Shown: one piece after another, positions 1 to 7,534 of the stretch | Position numbering within the stretch: the stretch's first letter is position 1 | Layout: the number at the start of each line of letters is the position of its first letter | DNA from: Eubacteriaceae bacterium | GTDB lineage: Bacteria; Bacillota; Clostridia; Lachnospirales; Lachnospiraceae | Direction of reading: 5' to 3' | DNA length: 56,723 nt | Assembly: GCA_910574915.1 (NCBI GenBank) | Contig: CAJTCR010000032.1 | Span: forward strand, 1-56,723 | Notes under the pieces: generated by a model | The model's input: the letters and a program-made list of their open reading frames with translations, nothing else | Told to the model about the DNA's origin: nothing | The model's database searches: none | Position numbers and translations under genes: made by a program

Positions 1-771
1 CGCAATGTCATCCTTTTATGTGACAGCTGGTATGCAAAAAAGGATCTGCTCCGCTTAGCGGATGACTATGCCACACTGGACATCATTTGCAATGCCCGCA
101 GCGATTCAGTCATTTATGACTTGCCGCCTGAACGCGCAGGAAAACGCGGCAGGCCTGCAAAACATGGGAAAAAGCTCTCTATCCATGAAGATTTTCTCCT
201 TTCCGGCGAAAAAATCGGGGATTATTTTACCGGAATGCGCCGCGTCCTTACAAATATATTTGGAGAGCGGACAGTCCTTGCATATGTTACCGCTTCCGCC
301 AGGGAAGGAGGCTCCAGGCGGCTGTTTTTTAGCACAGTGTCCCCAGAGCGGCTGCAGATATTTTGTGCATGGCAGCAAAAATCCCCTTTGAACCAGACCG
401 GGAGTGAATGGATGCAGTATATCCCACTGTTCCTATACAATTTTCGTTGGCCGATTGAAGTCAGCTATTACGAGCAAAAGACTTTCTGGTCATTATGCAG
501 CTATATGGTCCGCAGCCAAAAAGGAGTTGAAATGCTGGTAAACCTGATCAATCTTGCATACTGCGCCATGAAGCTTTTGCCATATCAGGAGAAAGATTTT
601 GCAAAATACCGCGGTGAAAGCACCCAGGAATTTCGGTTTATTCTCAGCAGGCAGATTCGTGAGCAGGTATTTTTTGCCACTTTCGTGCAAAACATCGAAA
701 CTACAATAAAGTCAAATAGCATAATAGAAGCCTTGATGTCACTGTTTCGGCGGCAAGGCTTTATTTCGTAA
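1..771 (+). CDS. DDE transposase, 3' part only (IS4/IS701-like)
   Basis: The frame is open from the first base of the window, so the 5' part lies outside. The visible 256 residues carry a DSWYAK motif near the start, which fits the second catalytic aspartate of IS4/IS701-type DDE transposases, then a GRPAKHGKK basic stretch, and a WPIEVSYYEQKTFW segment where the catalytic glutamate is expected. The C-terminal end is probably intact, with a normal TAA stop. No terminal inverted repeat was identified in the 80 bases after the stop. Family assignment below the DDE level is a guess; that it is a transposase is fairly sure. Confidence 0.75.
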   Translation, partial: RNVILLCDSWYAKKDLLRLADDYATLDIICNARSDSVIYDLPPERAGKRGRPAKHGKKLSIHEDFLLSGEKIGDYFTGMRRVLTNIFGERTVLAYVTASAREGGSRRLFFSTVSPERLQIFCAWQQKSPLNQTGSEWMQYIPLFLYNFRWPIEVSYYEQKTFWSLCSYMVRSQKGVEMLVNLINLAYCAMKLLPYQEKDFAKYRGESTQEFRFILSRQIREQVFFATFVQNIETTIKSNSIIEALMSLFRRQGFIS

Positions 772-859
772 TCTTGTAAAGTAGTGTATAGATATTATAA
801 GGAGTTTAATGGCTTTATTAAAAATCTAACTGTCAAAGACCCGGATAGATAGAAAATTG

Positions 860-888
860 TTGAAACAATCTGCCATCTGTGATACGAT
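860..888 (+). promoter_or_regulatory. Promoter of decayed type I toxin cassette
   Basis: TTGAAA at 860-865 and TACGAT at 883-888 are separated by exactly 17 bases, a good vegetative promoter. It would drive RNA across the toxin remnant to the hairpin at 973-1010. Seen directly; activity is inferred. Confidence 0.5.
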
Positions 889-889
889 T

Positions 890-1110
890 ATTTCATGGAG
901 TAATCGTGTTACAAGGTGGTAACCTCCCGAACTTGAAAAAGAAGGGAGTAGGAATAACAAGCGAAAATAAATAAGCCTACCTTGTAATCTTGACGGATGC
1001 AGGTAGGCTTATAACCTATAGCGGAGGTCAGCCACTTTGTGGGCAGTTACTCCTCCTATATGTTTATAACATAGCATATCTGACAATAGGTCTCAAGTTT
1101 TTCTTTCACA
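890..1110. pseudogene. Decayed type I toxin-antitoxin locus (holin-like toxin remnant plus antitoxin RNA)
   Basis: The layout matches the intact cassette at 56112-56346. A leader-like stretch (about 890-945) is followed by only the last toxin codons, Asn-Asn-Lys-Arg-Lys-stop at 953-970, and then by a strong hairpin (AAGCCTACCT at 973-982 with AGGTAGGCTT at 1001-1010) that can terminate transcription from both sides. The hydrophobic toxin body and its start codon are missing, apparently by internal deletion. On the minus strand a promoter (TTGAGA 1096-1091, 17 bases, TATGTT 1073-1068) would make a short RNA of about 90 bases running into the same hairpin, the expected position of the antitoxin RNA. 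The antitoxin half therefore looks intact while the toxin is dead. Confidence 0.5.
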
Positions 1111-1120
1111 ATCATAGGTG

Positions 1121-2674
1121 TCAAATCATATGCAGATATTTCATAATCATCATAGACAGGTTGTAATTCATATATTCCTCTCCTTCCAAAAATTCACATC
1201 CTGTAATCTGTTTCACTTTTCCCATACGGTACAGCAGCGTATTTTTATGAATATGCAGATTTTGTGCGATCGTTGACGGCTGTCCGGGATGTTTTAGAAA
1301 TTCGGTCATAGTATTGATAAAATCCGTACCGTGTTCTTTGTCGTACAGATACAGCTTCATAAGCCCTGGCTGGATTAAATACCGGATCTTGGAATTTTCC
1401 TTTTCATAGCTTTCCAGCATCTGATATAAATAGTAGTCTTTGTAATAGTAAATAGAAGCGGGAGCGTTCAGCTTTAGTCCTAAAAGCACTGAGGACACCG
1501 CCTGCTCATAAAAACGGGGCGTATCCTCCAGGTTTTGGAAAAAATTGCTGACGCCGGCTTTTAAGTCATTTGCGAAAAGATACGTTTCAAGCTGCTGCAT
1601 TTCATAGCCGCTTAAATGCTGGTTCATATCCCGGCTGAGCAGGAATACAATCGTATTTTCATAGATGACATAAATATTGCCGGATAAAATATAGCGCAGC
1701 CGTTCTAGTATGACTTCTACCTTAAGGTCGGAGCTGCTGTAGCCTAGCGATGGAATCGCGATAATATAAAATGTTTCTTTTAGCTGGTAGCCCATCGTTT
1801 TCAGGCGCTTGCGGATATCCTGCGTGTTTTTTGCCGGATGGCGGATCAGGTCGGCAAGAAAATAGGAGTACATGACCCCTTTGTTTCGCTTAAAGGTCGT
1901 ATCCTTTTGCAGCTCCATAGAGATGAGCTTGCTGAAGCGATGAAAAAATTCCTGTTCAAAATCGCGGAACGTCTGCTCGCACTCAAGCATCATCACATGT
2001 CCGACCTCAATTCCCTGAATCTCTATGACGTCAATCAGCATGGACTTTTCTACAAGCTCGTTGTAATGATATAAAGCATTGCCGCACTGCCTGATTTTTT
2101 CATCCAGGCGGTGTTTTAAAATATATTGGATGCCTGCCGTACTGATATAACCTGCGGAATGCTCTTCCTGAAAAAAGATATTATCAGGGACAATGCCCGC
2201 GGATATGGCAAGATATTTGTGCTGCAAGTCAATGACATAGATCGGGTTGCCAAATAGGCCGGAGGCAGTATCGACCAGATATTGCAGGCCGTTGCCGGAA
2301 AACAGCGCATTGACCAAAAGATGCATCCCCGCAGAGATTTGCTGTATTTCGGTCAGACAGTCAAGCAGTAAATTTAAAAATGCTCCTTCGGTTATTTCCG
2401 TGTTGAAAAATACGATTTGAAACTGGCTGTCTGCATAAGCCTCGGCTTGTGTATCTGTACGCTGTCCGGCGCTGAATATAATGACTGGCTGGCTGATCCC
2501 TGGGTCTGGCAAAAGCTGCGCGGGTGCCAGATACAAGGTAGAGGCAGTGCGGGCATGTTGGGAATCTGTCAAAATACGCACATGAAATAGCTCCGGGTTT
2601 AACTGCTTATTTCCATAAATATGGTATTGATATCCGCTTTTCTGCAAACGATCGAGTAACTGCAAATATTCCAT
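1121..2674 (-). CDS. PucR/CdaR-type transcriptional regulator
   Basis: A protein of 517 residues. Its C-terminus carries the PucR-family helix-turn-helix (around residues 470-500, IAQNLHIHKNTLLYRMGKV), where the HKNTLLYR core is diagnostic. The central part (about residues 290-400) resembles the GGDEF-like domain of this family, and the N-terminal half (an effector-sensing region in PucR relatives) is not assigned. PucR-type proteins usually respond to a catabolic substrate and activate a neighbouring operon. The gene is divergent from the thiolase operon with a 195-base gap, so it is the obvious candidate regulator of that operon. The start is supported by a GAAAGGAA ribosome site just upstream. 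Confidence 0.85.
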   Translation of the reverse strand: MEYLQLLDRLQKSGYQYHIYGNKQLNPELFHVRILTDSQHARTASTLYLAPAQLLPDPGISQPVIIFSAGQRTDTQAEAYADSQFQIVFFNTEITEGAFLNLLLDCLTEIQQISAGMHLLVNALFSGNGLQYLVDTASGLFGNPIYVIDLQHKYLAISAGIVPDNIFFQEEHSAGYISTAGIQYILKHRLDEKIRQCGNALYHYNELVEKSMLIDVIEIQGIEVGHVMMLECEQTFRDFEQEFFHRFSKLISMELQKDTTFKRNKGVMYSYFLADLIRHPAKNTQDIRKRLKTMGYQLKETFYIIAIPSLGYSSSDLKVEVILERLRYILSGNIYVIYENTIVFLLSRDMNQHLSGYEMQQLETYLFANDLKAGVSNFFQNLEDTPRFYEQAVSSVLLGLKLNAPASIYYYKDYYLYQMLESYEKENSKIRYLIQPGLMKLYLYDKEHGTDFINTMTEFLKHPGQPSTIAQNLHIHKNTLLYRMGKVKQITGCEFLEGEEYMNYNLSMMIMKYLHMI

Positions 2675-2869
2675 AGCGGTGTTCCTTTCTGTTCGTAATT
2701 GTCAAAATAGTAAACTATCTGCTTTTATTATAATAGAAACCGCGTTGTGTGTGTGCACGAAAAACAGGTTTGTGAAAGGGAAAGTTTGGATACGGGCACG
2801 ATGAATCAAAACGGCAGGCAGTCTATAATAAATGCTGTCAAGACATCAGAAAAGAAAGGAAGATGAGTT
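2675..2869. promoter_or_regulatory. Divergent control region between pucR-type gene and thiolase operon
   Basis: On the plus strand TATAAT sits at 2824-2829, about 40 bases before the thiolase start, but no good -35 hexamer lies 16-18 bases upstream, which fits a promoter that needs an activator. On the minus strand a TATAAT-like box lies near 2728-2735. A GT-rich tract (2744-2755) lies between them. The thiolase ribosome site is AAAGGAAG. The operator itself was not located. Confidence 0.45.
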
Positions 2870-4180
2870 ATGGGTACTTTGGGAAAATATGGCAGAAGCG
2901 TATCGATCATTGGCGTTGGCTGCACGCCATTTATGTATACGGTAGACCATGAGGAGACGAATGGGCTGACAGAAGGCGAGATGTTTGGATATGCAGCATT
3001 GAAAGCGATGGAAGACGCCGGGGTCAATCCAAGAGATGTGGATTTTTATTTTCACGGGGAGGCAAGTCCTTTGAACGGTTCGAATTACCTGACGCCGAAT
3101 GTGCAGGTTGCGAACTGGTTTGGCATGAAAGGAAAAGGCTCGATCCACCATTCGGAAGCGTGCTGCACCGGCTATCTTGCGATTGAACAGGCGGCAAATG
3201 CAGTTGCAAGCGGCAAATACGACTGCGTGCTTACGGGAGCAGTGGAGTTTGGAGACAGCACGCCGTCACCGGCTGACAGTGTGGAAACGCCAAAGCATCC
3301 TTATAAAAGAGATAAAATGACGATGGAAAAGTTTTTGAAAACGACCGCATGGCTGTATGACCGTACCTATACGAGAAGCCTGATGGCGGGACAGGAGCTG
3401 ATCTATGACGACGCGGCGGAGTGGTATGTGCGTACCCGCGGCATTACGCCTGAGCAGATGAATGATACGCTGAACTGGATGTGTATTAACAACAGGCGCA
3501 ATGCTTCTGTGAATCCGCTTGCGATAGAACGAAGGACGTATGAGTCGCTTGCAAAAGAAGCGGGCATGACGCTGGATGAATATATGAATTCCCCGTACAA
3601 CCCGCGCATGGGAGATTTTCTGCGTGCCGGCGGGATTGAGCTAAAATGCGACGGTGCCGCGGCAGCGATTCTCTGCGCGACGGAAAAGATCCCGGAGATT
3701 GCAAAAAAACTGGCGCATACGCCGATTGAAGTGCTTGGCATCGGAAGCGCAGCATGTGAAGCAAGCACGCCGCATTTTGAAGTGCGTGCGACGCAGGAGG
3801 CAGTGCGGCAGGTGTACGAGCTGACAGGGCTTTCAGGGGAAGACCTGGATCTGTTTTATGCAAATGATTTTATTATTACATCCCATCTTGTATCTGCGGA
3901 GATCGCCGGATACCTGCCGTATGGAGAAGGATGGAAATATATCTGTGACGGGCGCACGGCATGGGACGGCGATAAGCCGATTAATACGAACGGCGGGCGT
4001 ACATCCTTTGGACATGCACATGCGGCTTCCGGCCTGGCAGACATGTACGAAGCATGTAAGCAGTTGTGGGGAGAGTGCGGTGAGCATCAGGTGAAACATA
4101 CGCCGAAGACAGCGATGCTTCGGGGATACGGCGGAGCACAGAATGTAGCGGCGGTTCTGATCCGTACATTGGAAGCATAG
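2870..4180 (+). CDS. Thiolase-fold acyltransferase (DUF35-partnered, SCP-x/BbsB-like)
   Basis: A protein of 436 residues with the thiolase fold signature. Cys98 in EACCTGYLA is the expected nucleophile, and the C-terminal part has NTNGGRTSFGHAHAASG with the catalytic His environment of non-decarboxylating thiolases. The family includes acetyl-CoA acetyltransferases, SCP-x thiolases, and partnered enzymes such as BbsB (benzoylsuccinyl-CoA thiolase) and PhlC that work with a DUF35 zinc protein. The next gene is exactly such a DUF35 protein, 12 bases away. The likely reaction is cleavage, or less likely formation, of a beta-keto thioester. The substrate is unknown; the partner ACP and acyl kinase genes downstream suggest the acyl product is turned into acyl phosphate. 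Confidence 0.8.
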   Translation: MGTLGKYGRSVSIIGVGCTPFMYTVDHEETNGLTEGEMFGYAALKAMEDAGVNPRDVDFYFHGEASPLNGSNYLTPNVQVANWFGMKGKGSIHHSEACCTGYLAIEQAANAVASGKYDCVLTGAVEFGDSTPSPADSVETPKHPYKRDKMTMEKFLKTTAWLYDRTYTRSLMAGQELIYDDAAEWYVRTRGITPEQMNDTLNWMCINNRRNASVNPLAIERRTYESLAKEAGMTLDEYMNSPYNPRMGDFLRAGGIELKCDGAAAAILCATEKIPEIAKKLAHTPIEVLGIGSAACEASTPHFEVRATQEAVRQVYELTGLSGEDLDLFYANDFIITSHLVSAEIAGYLPYGEGWKYICDGRTAWDGDKPINTNGGRTSFGHAHAASGLADMYEACKQLWGECGEHQVKHTPKTAMLRGYGGAQNVAAVLIRTLEA

Positions 4181-4192
4181 GAGGTTGGCAGT

Positions 4193-4609
4193 ATGAGTAT
4201 CAAATTAGAAAAAGTAGTGGAAAAATTTTATCAGGGGCTGGAGGAAGGAAAATTTCTCGGCAGAAAATGCCCGCAGTGCGGAAATGTAGAATTTCCGCCG
4301 GTATATGCCTGCAACGCATGTGGCAGTTATGAGACCGAATGGTATGAGATCAGCGGCAGGGCAAAGCTGCACTCGATCGTCCTTCCGGCGGCGCTTTCTT
4401 CCAAGCCGGAATATAAAAAGCTGGGCAAATTTGCTTACGGAGAAGTGGAATTGGAAGAAGGGACAAGGTTTAACGCAGTTGTGCGCGGCATCAGCAAAAA
4501 AAACAGGGCAGAATTGACAAAAAAGCTTCCGCTGGACTGCCATATTGCAGTATTTGAACGCGAAGGCGGATACAAAACAGTCGTTTTTGACCTGGATGAA
4601 ATCAACTAA
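4193..4609 (+). CDS. DUF35 zinc-ribbon/OB-fold thiolase partner protein
   Basis: A protein of 138 residues with the typical DUF35 architecture: an N-terminal helix, a rubredoxin-like zinc ribbon with Cys26, Cys29, Cys40 and Cys43 (CPQCG and CNACG), then an OB-fold. In characterised pairs (BbsA-BbsB, PhlB-PhlC) this protein binds next to the thiolase active site and is needed for acyl transfer. All four cysteines are present, so a zinc site should form. It has its own GGAGG ribosome site and follows the thiolase by 12 bases, so it is presumably a stoichiometric partner of that enzyme. Confidence 0.85.
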   Translation: MSIKLEKVVEKFYQGLEEGKFLGRKCPQCGNVEFPPVYACNACGSYETEWYEISGRAKLHSIVLPAALSSKPEYKKLGKFAYGEVELEEGTRFNAVVRGISKKNRAELTKKLPLDCHIAVFEREGGYKTVVFDLDEIN

Positions 4610-4640
4610 AAAAATCAATATAAAAAAGGAGAATATCATT

Positions 4641-4880
4641 ATGGAAAGAACAGAATTAGAAGCACAGGTAATCAAAATGGTAGCGGCATCTTATAAACAC
4701 GACGCGGCAGGGCTTACGATGGAGACATCGTTTGCCGACGACCTGGGAGGCGCATCGGTACAGATGGTAGCGCTTGTAGCTGAGATTGAGAATGAGCTGG
4801 ATGTAGAGCTGATGCTGTCAGATGCAAGCGGCTGTGCGACAATCGCAGACCTGGTAGCGCTGATTGAAGGAGAAATGTAG
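4641..4880 (+). CDS. Stand-alone acyl carrier protein
   Basis: An acidic 79-residue protein with the ACP fold. The start at 4641 follows an AAAAAAGGAGAA ribosome site; the frame is open further upstream but without a ribosome site. The phosphopantetheine attachment serine is probably Ser39 in DDLGGASVQMVALV. Fatty-acid ACPs have DSL at this place, so the GAS variant marks a dedicated carrier rather than the housekeeping one. It lies between a thiolase/DUF35 pair and a phosphotransacylase, so it may carry the acyl group cleaved by the thiolase. Modification by a phosphopantetheinyl transferase is inferred; no such gene is in the window. Confidence 0.8.
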   Translation: MERTELEAQVIKMVAASYKHDAAGLTMETSFADDLGGASVQMVALVAEIENELDVELMLSDASGCATIADLVALIEGEM

Positions 4881-4883
4881 CAT

Positions 4884-5888
4884 ATGAGCATATTGGATGA
4901 AATTTACCGAAAGGCGAAAAATGATCCGAAAAAGGTTGCATTTCCAGAGGCTGTCAATGAAAAGATGATGCAGGCCGCCTATGAGACGGGAAAGGAAGGC
5001 TATATTCGCCCAGTGCTTGTCGGGGACGCCGCTAAAATCCGGGAAGCCGCAAAAGAGCGCGGCTATGAGGAAAGTGTTTTTACGATTGTGGATATCGGTG
5101 AAGAAGCATATAAAAAATCGCTGATTGACAAATACGTGGCGCTTCCGCAGACGATTTTAAAAGAAAAACCGCTAAGCCGCCGTATGCAGAATCCGCTGTA
5201 TTACGCGATGGTCATGCAGGCAGTCGGCGAGGCAGATGTTACGTTTGCAGGCATTGACAATACGACAGGCGATGTGCTGCTGGCGGGCCAGATGATTATC
5301 GGGCTGAAAGAAGGTATCAGCACCATTTCCAGTATTGGGCTGTGTGATATCCCAGGCTTTCAGGGAAGCGAAGGCTCGCTGCTGGCGATCGGGGACAGTG
5401 CAGTGTGCACCAATCCAGATGCCAGGCAGTTGGCGGATATCGCGATTTCAGCATGTGATACGGTAAAAGCACTGCTTAACTGGGAGCCAAGATGTGCGAT
5501 GGTCAGCTATTCCACACTGGGCAGCGGACAGGGCGAGCTGATAGACAAAGTCGTAAATGCCGTTGCAATCGCCAATGAACAGCGCCCGGATCTTTCAATA
5601 GACGGAGAATTCCAGTTTGATGCCGCGATCTCGCCTGTGGTAGCGCAAAAAAAAGTAACGAGAGAGAGCAAAGTCGCAGGCAGGGCAAATATCGTGATAT
5701 GGCCGGACCTTAACGTTGGAAATGTCGGTGTAAAGCTGATCCAGCAGTTTGGCAAAGCTGACGCGTATGGGCCGATGCTGCAGGGCTTTCAAAAGGTTAT
5801 ATGCGACTGCTCAAGAGGGGCGCCTGTATCGGAAATTAAAGGAAATATCGTTATCAGCGCGGTACGTGCTTCCGCAGACAGATCGTAA
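4884..5888 (+). CDS. Phosphate acyltransferase (Ptb/Pta family)
   Basis: A protein of 334 residues, the usual length of phosphate acetyl/butyryltransferases. It starts four bases after the ACP stop. Family-typical parts include KVAFPEAVNEKMMQAA at the N-terminus and the C-terminal AYGPMLQGFQKVICDCSRG, close to the conserved GPxLQGxxxPVxDLSRG motif. These enzymes convert an acyl thioester plus phosphate to acyl phosphate. With the kinase gene that follows, it would yield the free acid and ATP. Whether the thioester is CoA- or ACP-bound is open; the neighbouring ACP makes acyl-ACP worth considering, as for PlsX, a distant relative. Confidence 0.85.
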   Translation: MSILDEIYRKAKNDPKKVAFPEAVNEKMMQAAYETGKEGYIRPVLVGDAAKIREAAKERGYEESVFTIVDIGEEAYKKSLIDKYVALPQTILKEKPLSRRMQNPLYYAMVMQAVGEADVTFAGIDNTTGDVLLAGQMIIGLKEGISTISSIGLCDIPGFQGSEGSLLAIGDSAVCTNPDARQLADIAISACDTVKALLNWEPRCAMVSYSTLGSGQGELIDKVVNAVAIANEQRPDLSIDGEFQFDAAISPVVAQKKVTRESKVAGRANIVIWPDLNVGNVGVKLIQQFGKADAYGPMLQGFQKVICDCSRGAPVSEIKGNIVISAVRASADRS

Positions 5889-5902
5889 AAAGGAGAACGG
5901 CA

Positions 5903-7057
5903 ATGAAACATTATAAAGTACTGGCAATGAATCCTGGCTCCACTTCTACAAAAATCGCGCTGTTTCAGGATGAGCAGTGTGTATATTCGGAAAATGTATC
6001 TCACGATGCCGCAGAGCTTGCCAGATTTGCGACAATTCCAGATCAGCTTCCGTATCGGAGGGATATGATTTTAAAGCTGCTAAAGGAAGCAAAAATCGCG
6101 CTGGAAGAGATTGATGTGTTTGTCGGAAGGGGCGGAGGGCTTCTTGCGATGGAAGGCGGAACCTATGCGGTATCCGAATTAATGCTTGCCCATGCAAAAA
6201 GCTGTGCAAACGGCGTGATACATCCGGCAGCACTTGGTTCGCAGCTTGCCAACGAATTTGCGGTAACATATGGAGCAAAGGCGATGGTTGTAAATCCGCC
6301 GGACGTAGACGAACTGCAAGACCTGGCAAGAATGACAGGCATCAAAGGGGTAAACCGGATCATTCATTTACATGCGCTGAACCTTAAGGAAACGGCAATC
6401 CGCCACAGCAAGCAGGTGCTGAAAAAGGAGTATGAAGACTGCAATTATATCGTATGCCATATCGGAGGCGGTATATCCATATCGGCGCACCGACAGGGCA
6501 GGATGATTGACGGTTTTGATATTGTAGGCGGAGAAGGGCCGATGGCTCCTACCAGATGCGGCAGTATCGCGGCTGCGGACTTGCTGGATTATATGGAAAA
6601 CAACCATCTGGATGCCGCGGATATGAAAAAGCTGTGCACAAGAACAGGCGGATTTGTCAGCCATACGGGAATCTCTGACGCTGTCGAGCTGATAAAAAGG
6701 GCAAAAGACGGCGACCATTATGCGAAGATGCTGTGGGATACGATGATCTATCAGATCGAAAAATGCATCGGTGCAATGGCGGCAGTGCTGCACGGAGCGG
6801 TGGACGCAATACTGCTTGGCGGCGGCATGGTACATAGTGACGACTTGGTGGCACAGATACGGGAGAGCTGCTCTTTTATCGCTCCGGTTACGGCGTATCC
6901 AGGAGAATTTGAGATGGAAGCGATGGCTGCCGGAGCGATCCGGGTATTAAACGGAGAAGAAACACTAAAAGAATATACAGGCAAGCCTGTGTGGAACGGC
7001 TTTGCATGGGAGGCAGCAGATCTATGGAAAAGAAAGCAAAAAGAGTGCGAATGCTGA
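5903..7057 (+). CDS. buk: Butyrate kinase-like acyl kinase
   Basis: A protein of 384 residues of the acetate/butyrate kinase (ASKHA) family. It has the N-terminal phosphate-binding motif MNPGSTSTKIALF, a CHIGGGISISAH adenosine/phosphate segment in the middle and a LLGGGMVHSDDLV motif near the C-terminus. At 384 residues it is a little longer than typical Buk (about 355). It phosphorylates ADP from acyl phosphate, here presumably the product of the upstream phosphotransacylase. The last 34 bases overlap the next gene. The acyl specificity cannot be read from sequence, so the gene symbol names the family, not a proven substrate. Confidence 0.85.
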   Translation: MKHYKVLAMNPGSTSTKIALFQDEQCVYSENVSHDAAELARFATIPDQLPYRRDMILKLLKEAKIALEEIDVFVGRGGGLLAMEGGTYAVSELMLAHAKSCANGVIHPAALGSQLANEFAVTYGAKAMVVNPPDVDELQDLARMTGIKGVNRIIHLHALNLKETAIRHSKQVLKKEYEDCNYIVCHIGGGISISAHRQGRMIDGFDIVGGEGPMAPTRCGSIAAADLLDYMENNHLDAADMKKLCTRTGGFVSHTGISDAVELIKRAKDGDHYAKMLWDTMIYQIEKCIGAMAAVLHGAVDAILLGGGMVHSDDLVAQIRESCSFIAPVTAYPGEFEMEAMAAGAIRVLNGEETLKEYTGKPVWNGFAWEAADLWKRKQKECEC

Positions 7058-7533
7058 CTCTGGCGTTTGGGATTGCGCTGCTGCCGCCGATCTGGGCAGT
7101 AGCAGCGCCGTATATGGGCGTCAGCGTAGGCGCAGTCGCGCTGATTTGTGCCGGGCTGTATGTGACAAACGGCAATCAGAGGAAAGACGCGTTTAAGATT
7201 ACGGCAGGGTTTCTGGCTGGAGACGTCTGGGCAGTGCTGGCAGTCTGGATTATGGAGACGCTTTCCTTTGATCCGAATATCGAATTGTATGTGACGCTGT
7301 TTGTTATGGGCGGGGCCGCCGTACTGATCGCAGAGACGTTTCCAAGCGTATTTTTTACTCCCGCATGGCTTTGCGGATGGGCAATCGGGCTTACAGTCAT
7401 GGCGCCTGTAAAAGTGGCAGACCTTGGTACACTTCCGATACAGATCGCAGCGGCGATGGCGGCAGGCGTCTTTTATGTAGGCGTCGGTGTGGATGCGTTT
7501 CAAAAATTCCTGATCCGACGGATAGAAAAATAA
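7024..7533 (+). CDS. DUF1097-type integral membrane protein
   Basis: A protein of 169 residues starting at the ATG at 7024 inside the end of the kinase gene, after a basic stretch (MEKKAKRVRM). It has about five hydrophobic segments, for example residues 10-24, 28-44, 59-75, 83-105 and 110-126, and looks like the DUF1097 family of unknown function, often found beside transporters. Overlap with the kinase gene on one side and a one-base gap to the MFS gene on the other suggest translational coupling. A role as accessory transport component is only inferred. Confidence 0.65.
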   Translation: MEKKAKRVRMLTLAFGIALLPPIWAVAAPYMGVSVGAVALICAGLYVTNGNQRKDAFKITAGFLAGDVWAVLAVWIMETLSFDPNIELYVTLFVMGGAAVLIAETFPSVFFTPAWLCGWAIGLTVMAPVKVADLGTLPIQIAAAMAAGVFYVGVGVDAFQKFLIRRIEK

Positions 7534-7534
7534 G

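Noticed and set aside
2870..7057. Operon read as a classical butyrate synthesis pathway
   Set aside because: Hydroxybutyryl-CoA dehydrogenase, crotonase, butyryl-CoA dehydrogenase and Etf genes are absent, and a DUF35 partner and ACP are not part of that route.
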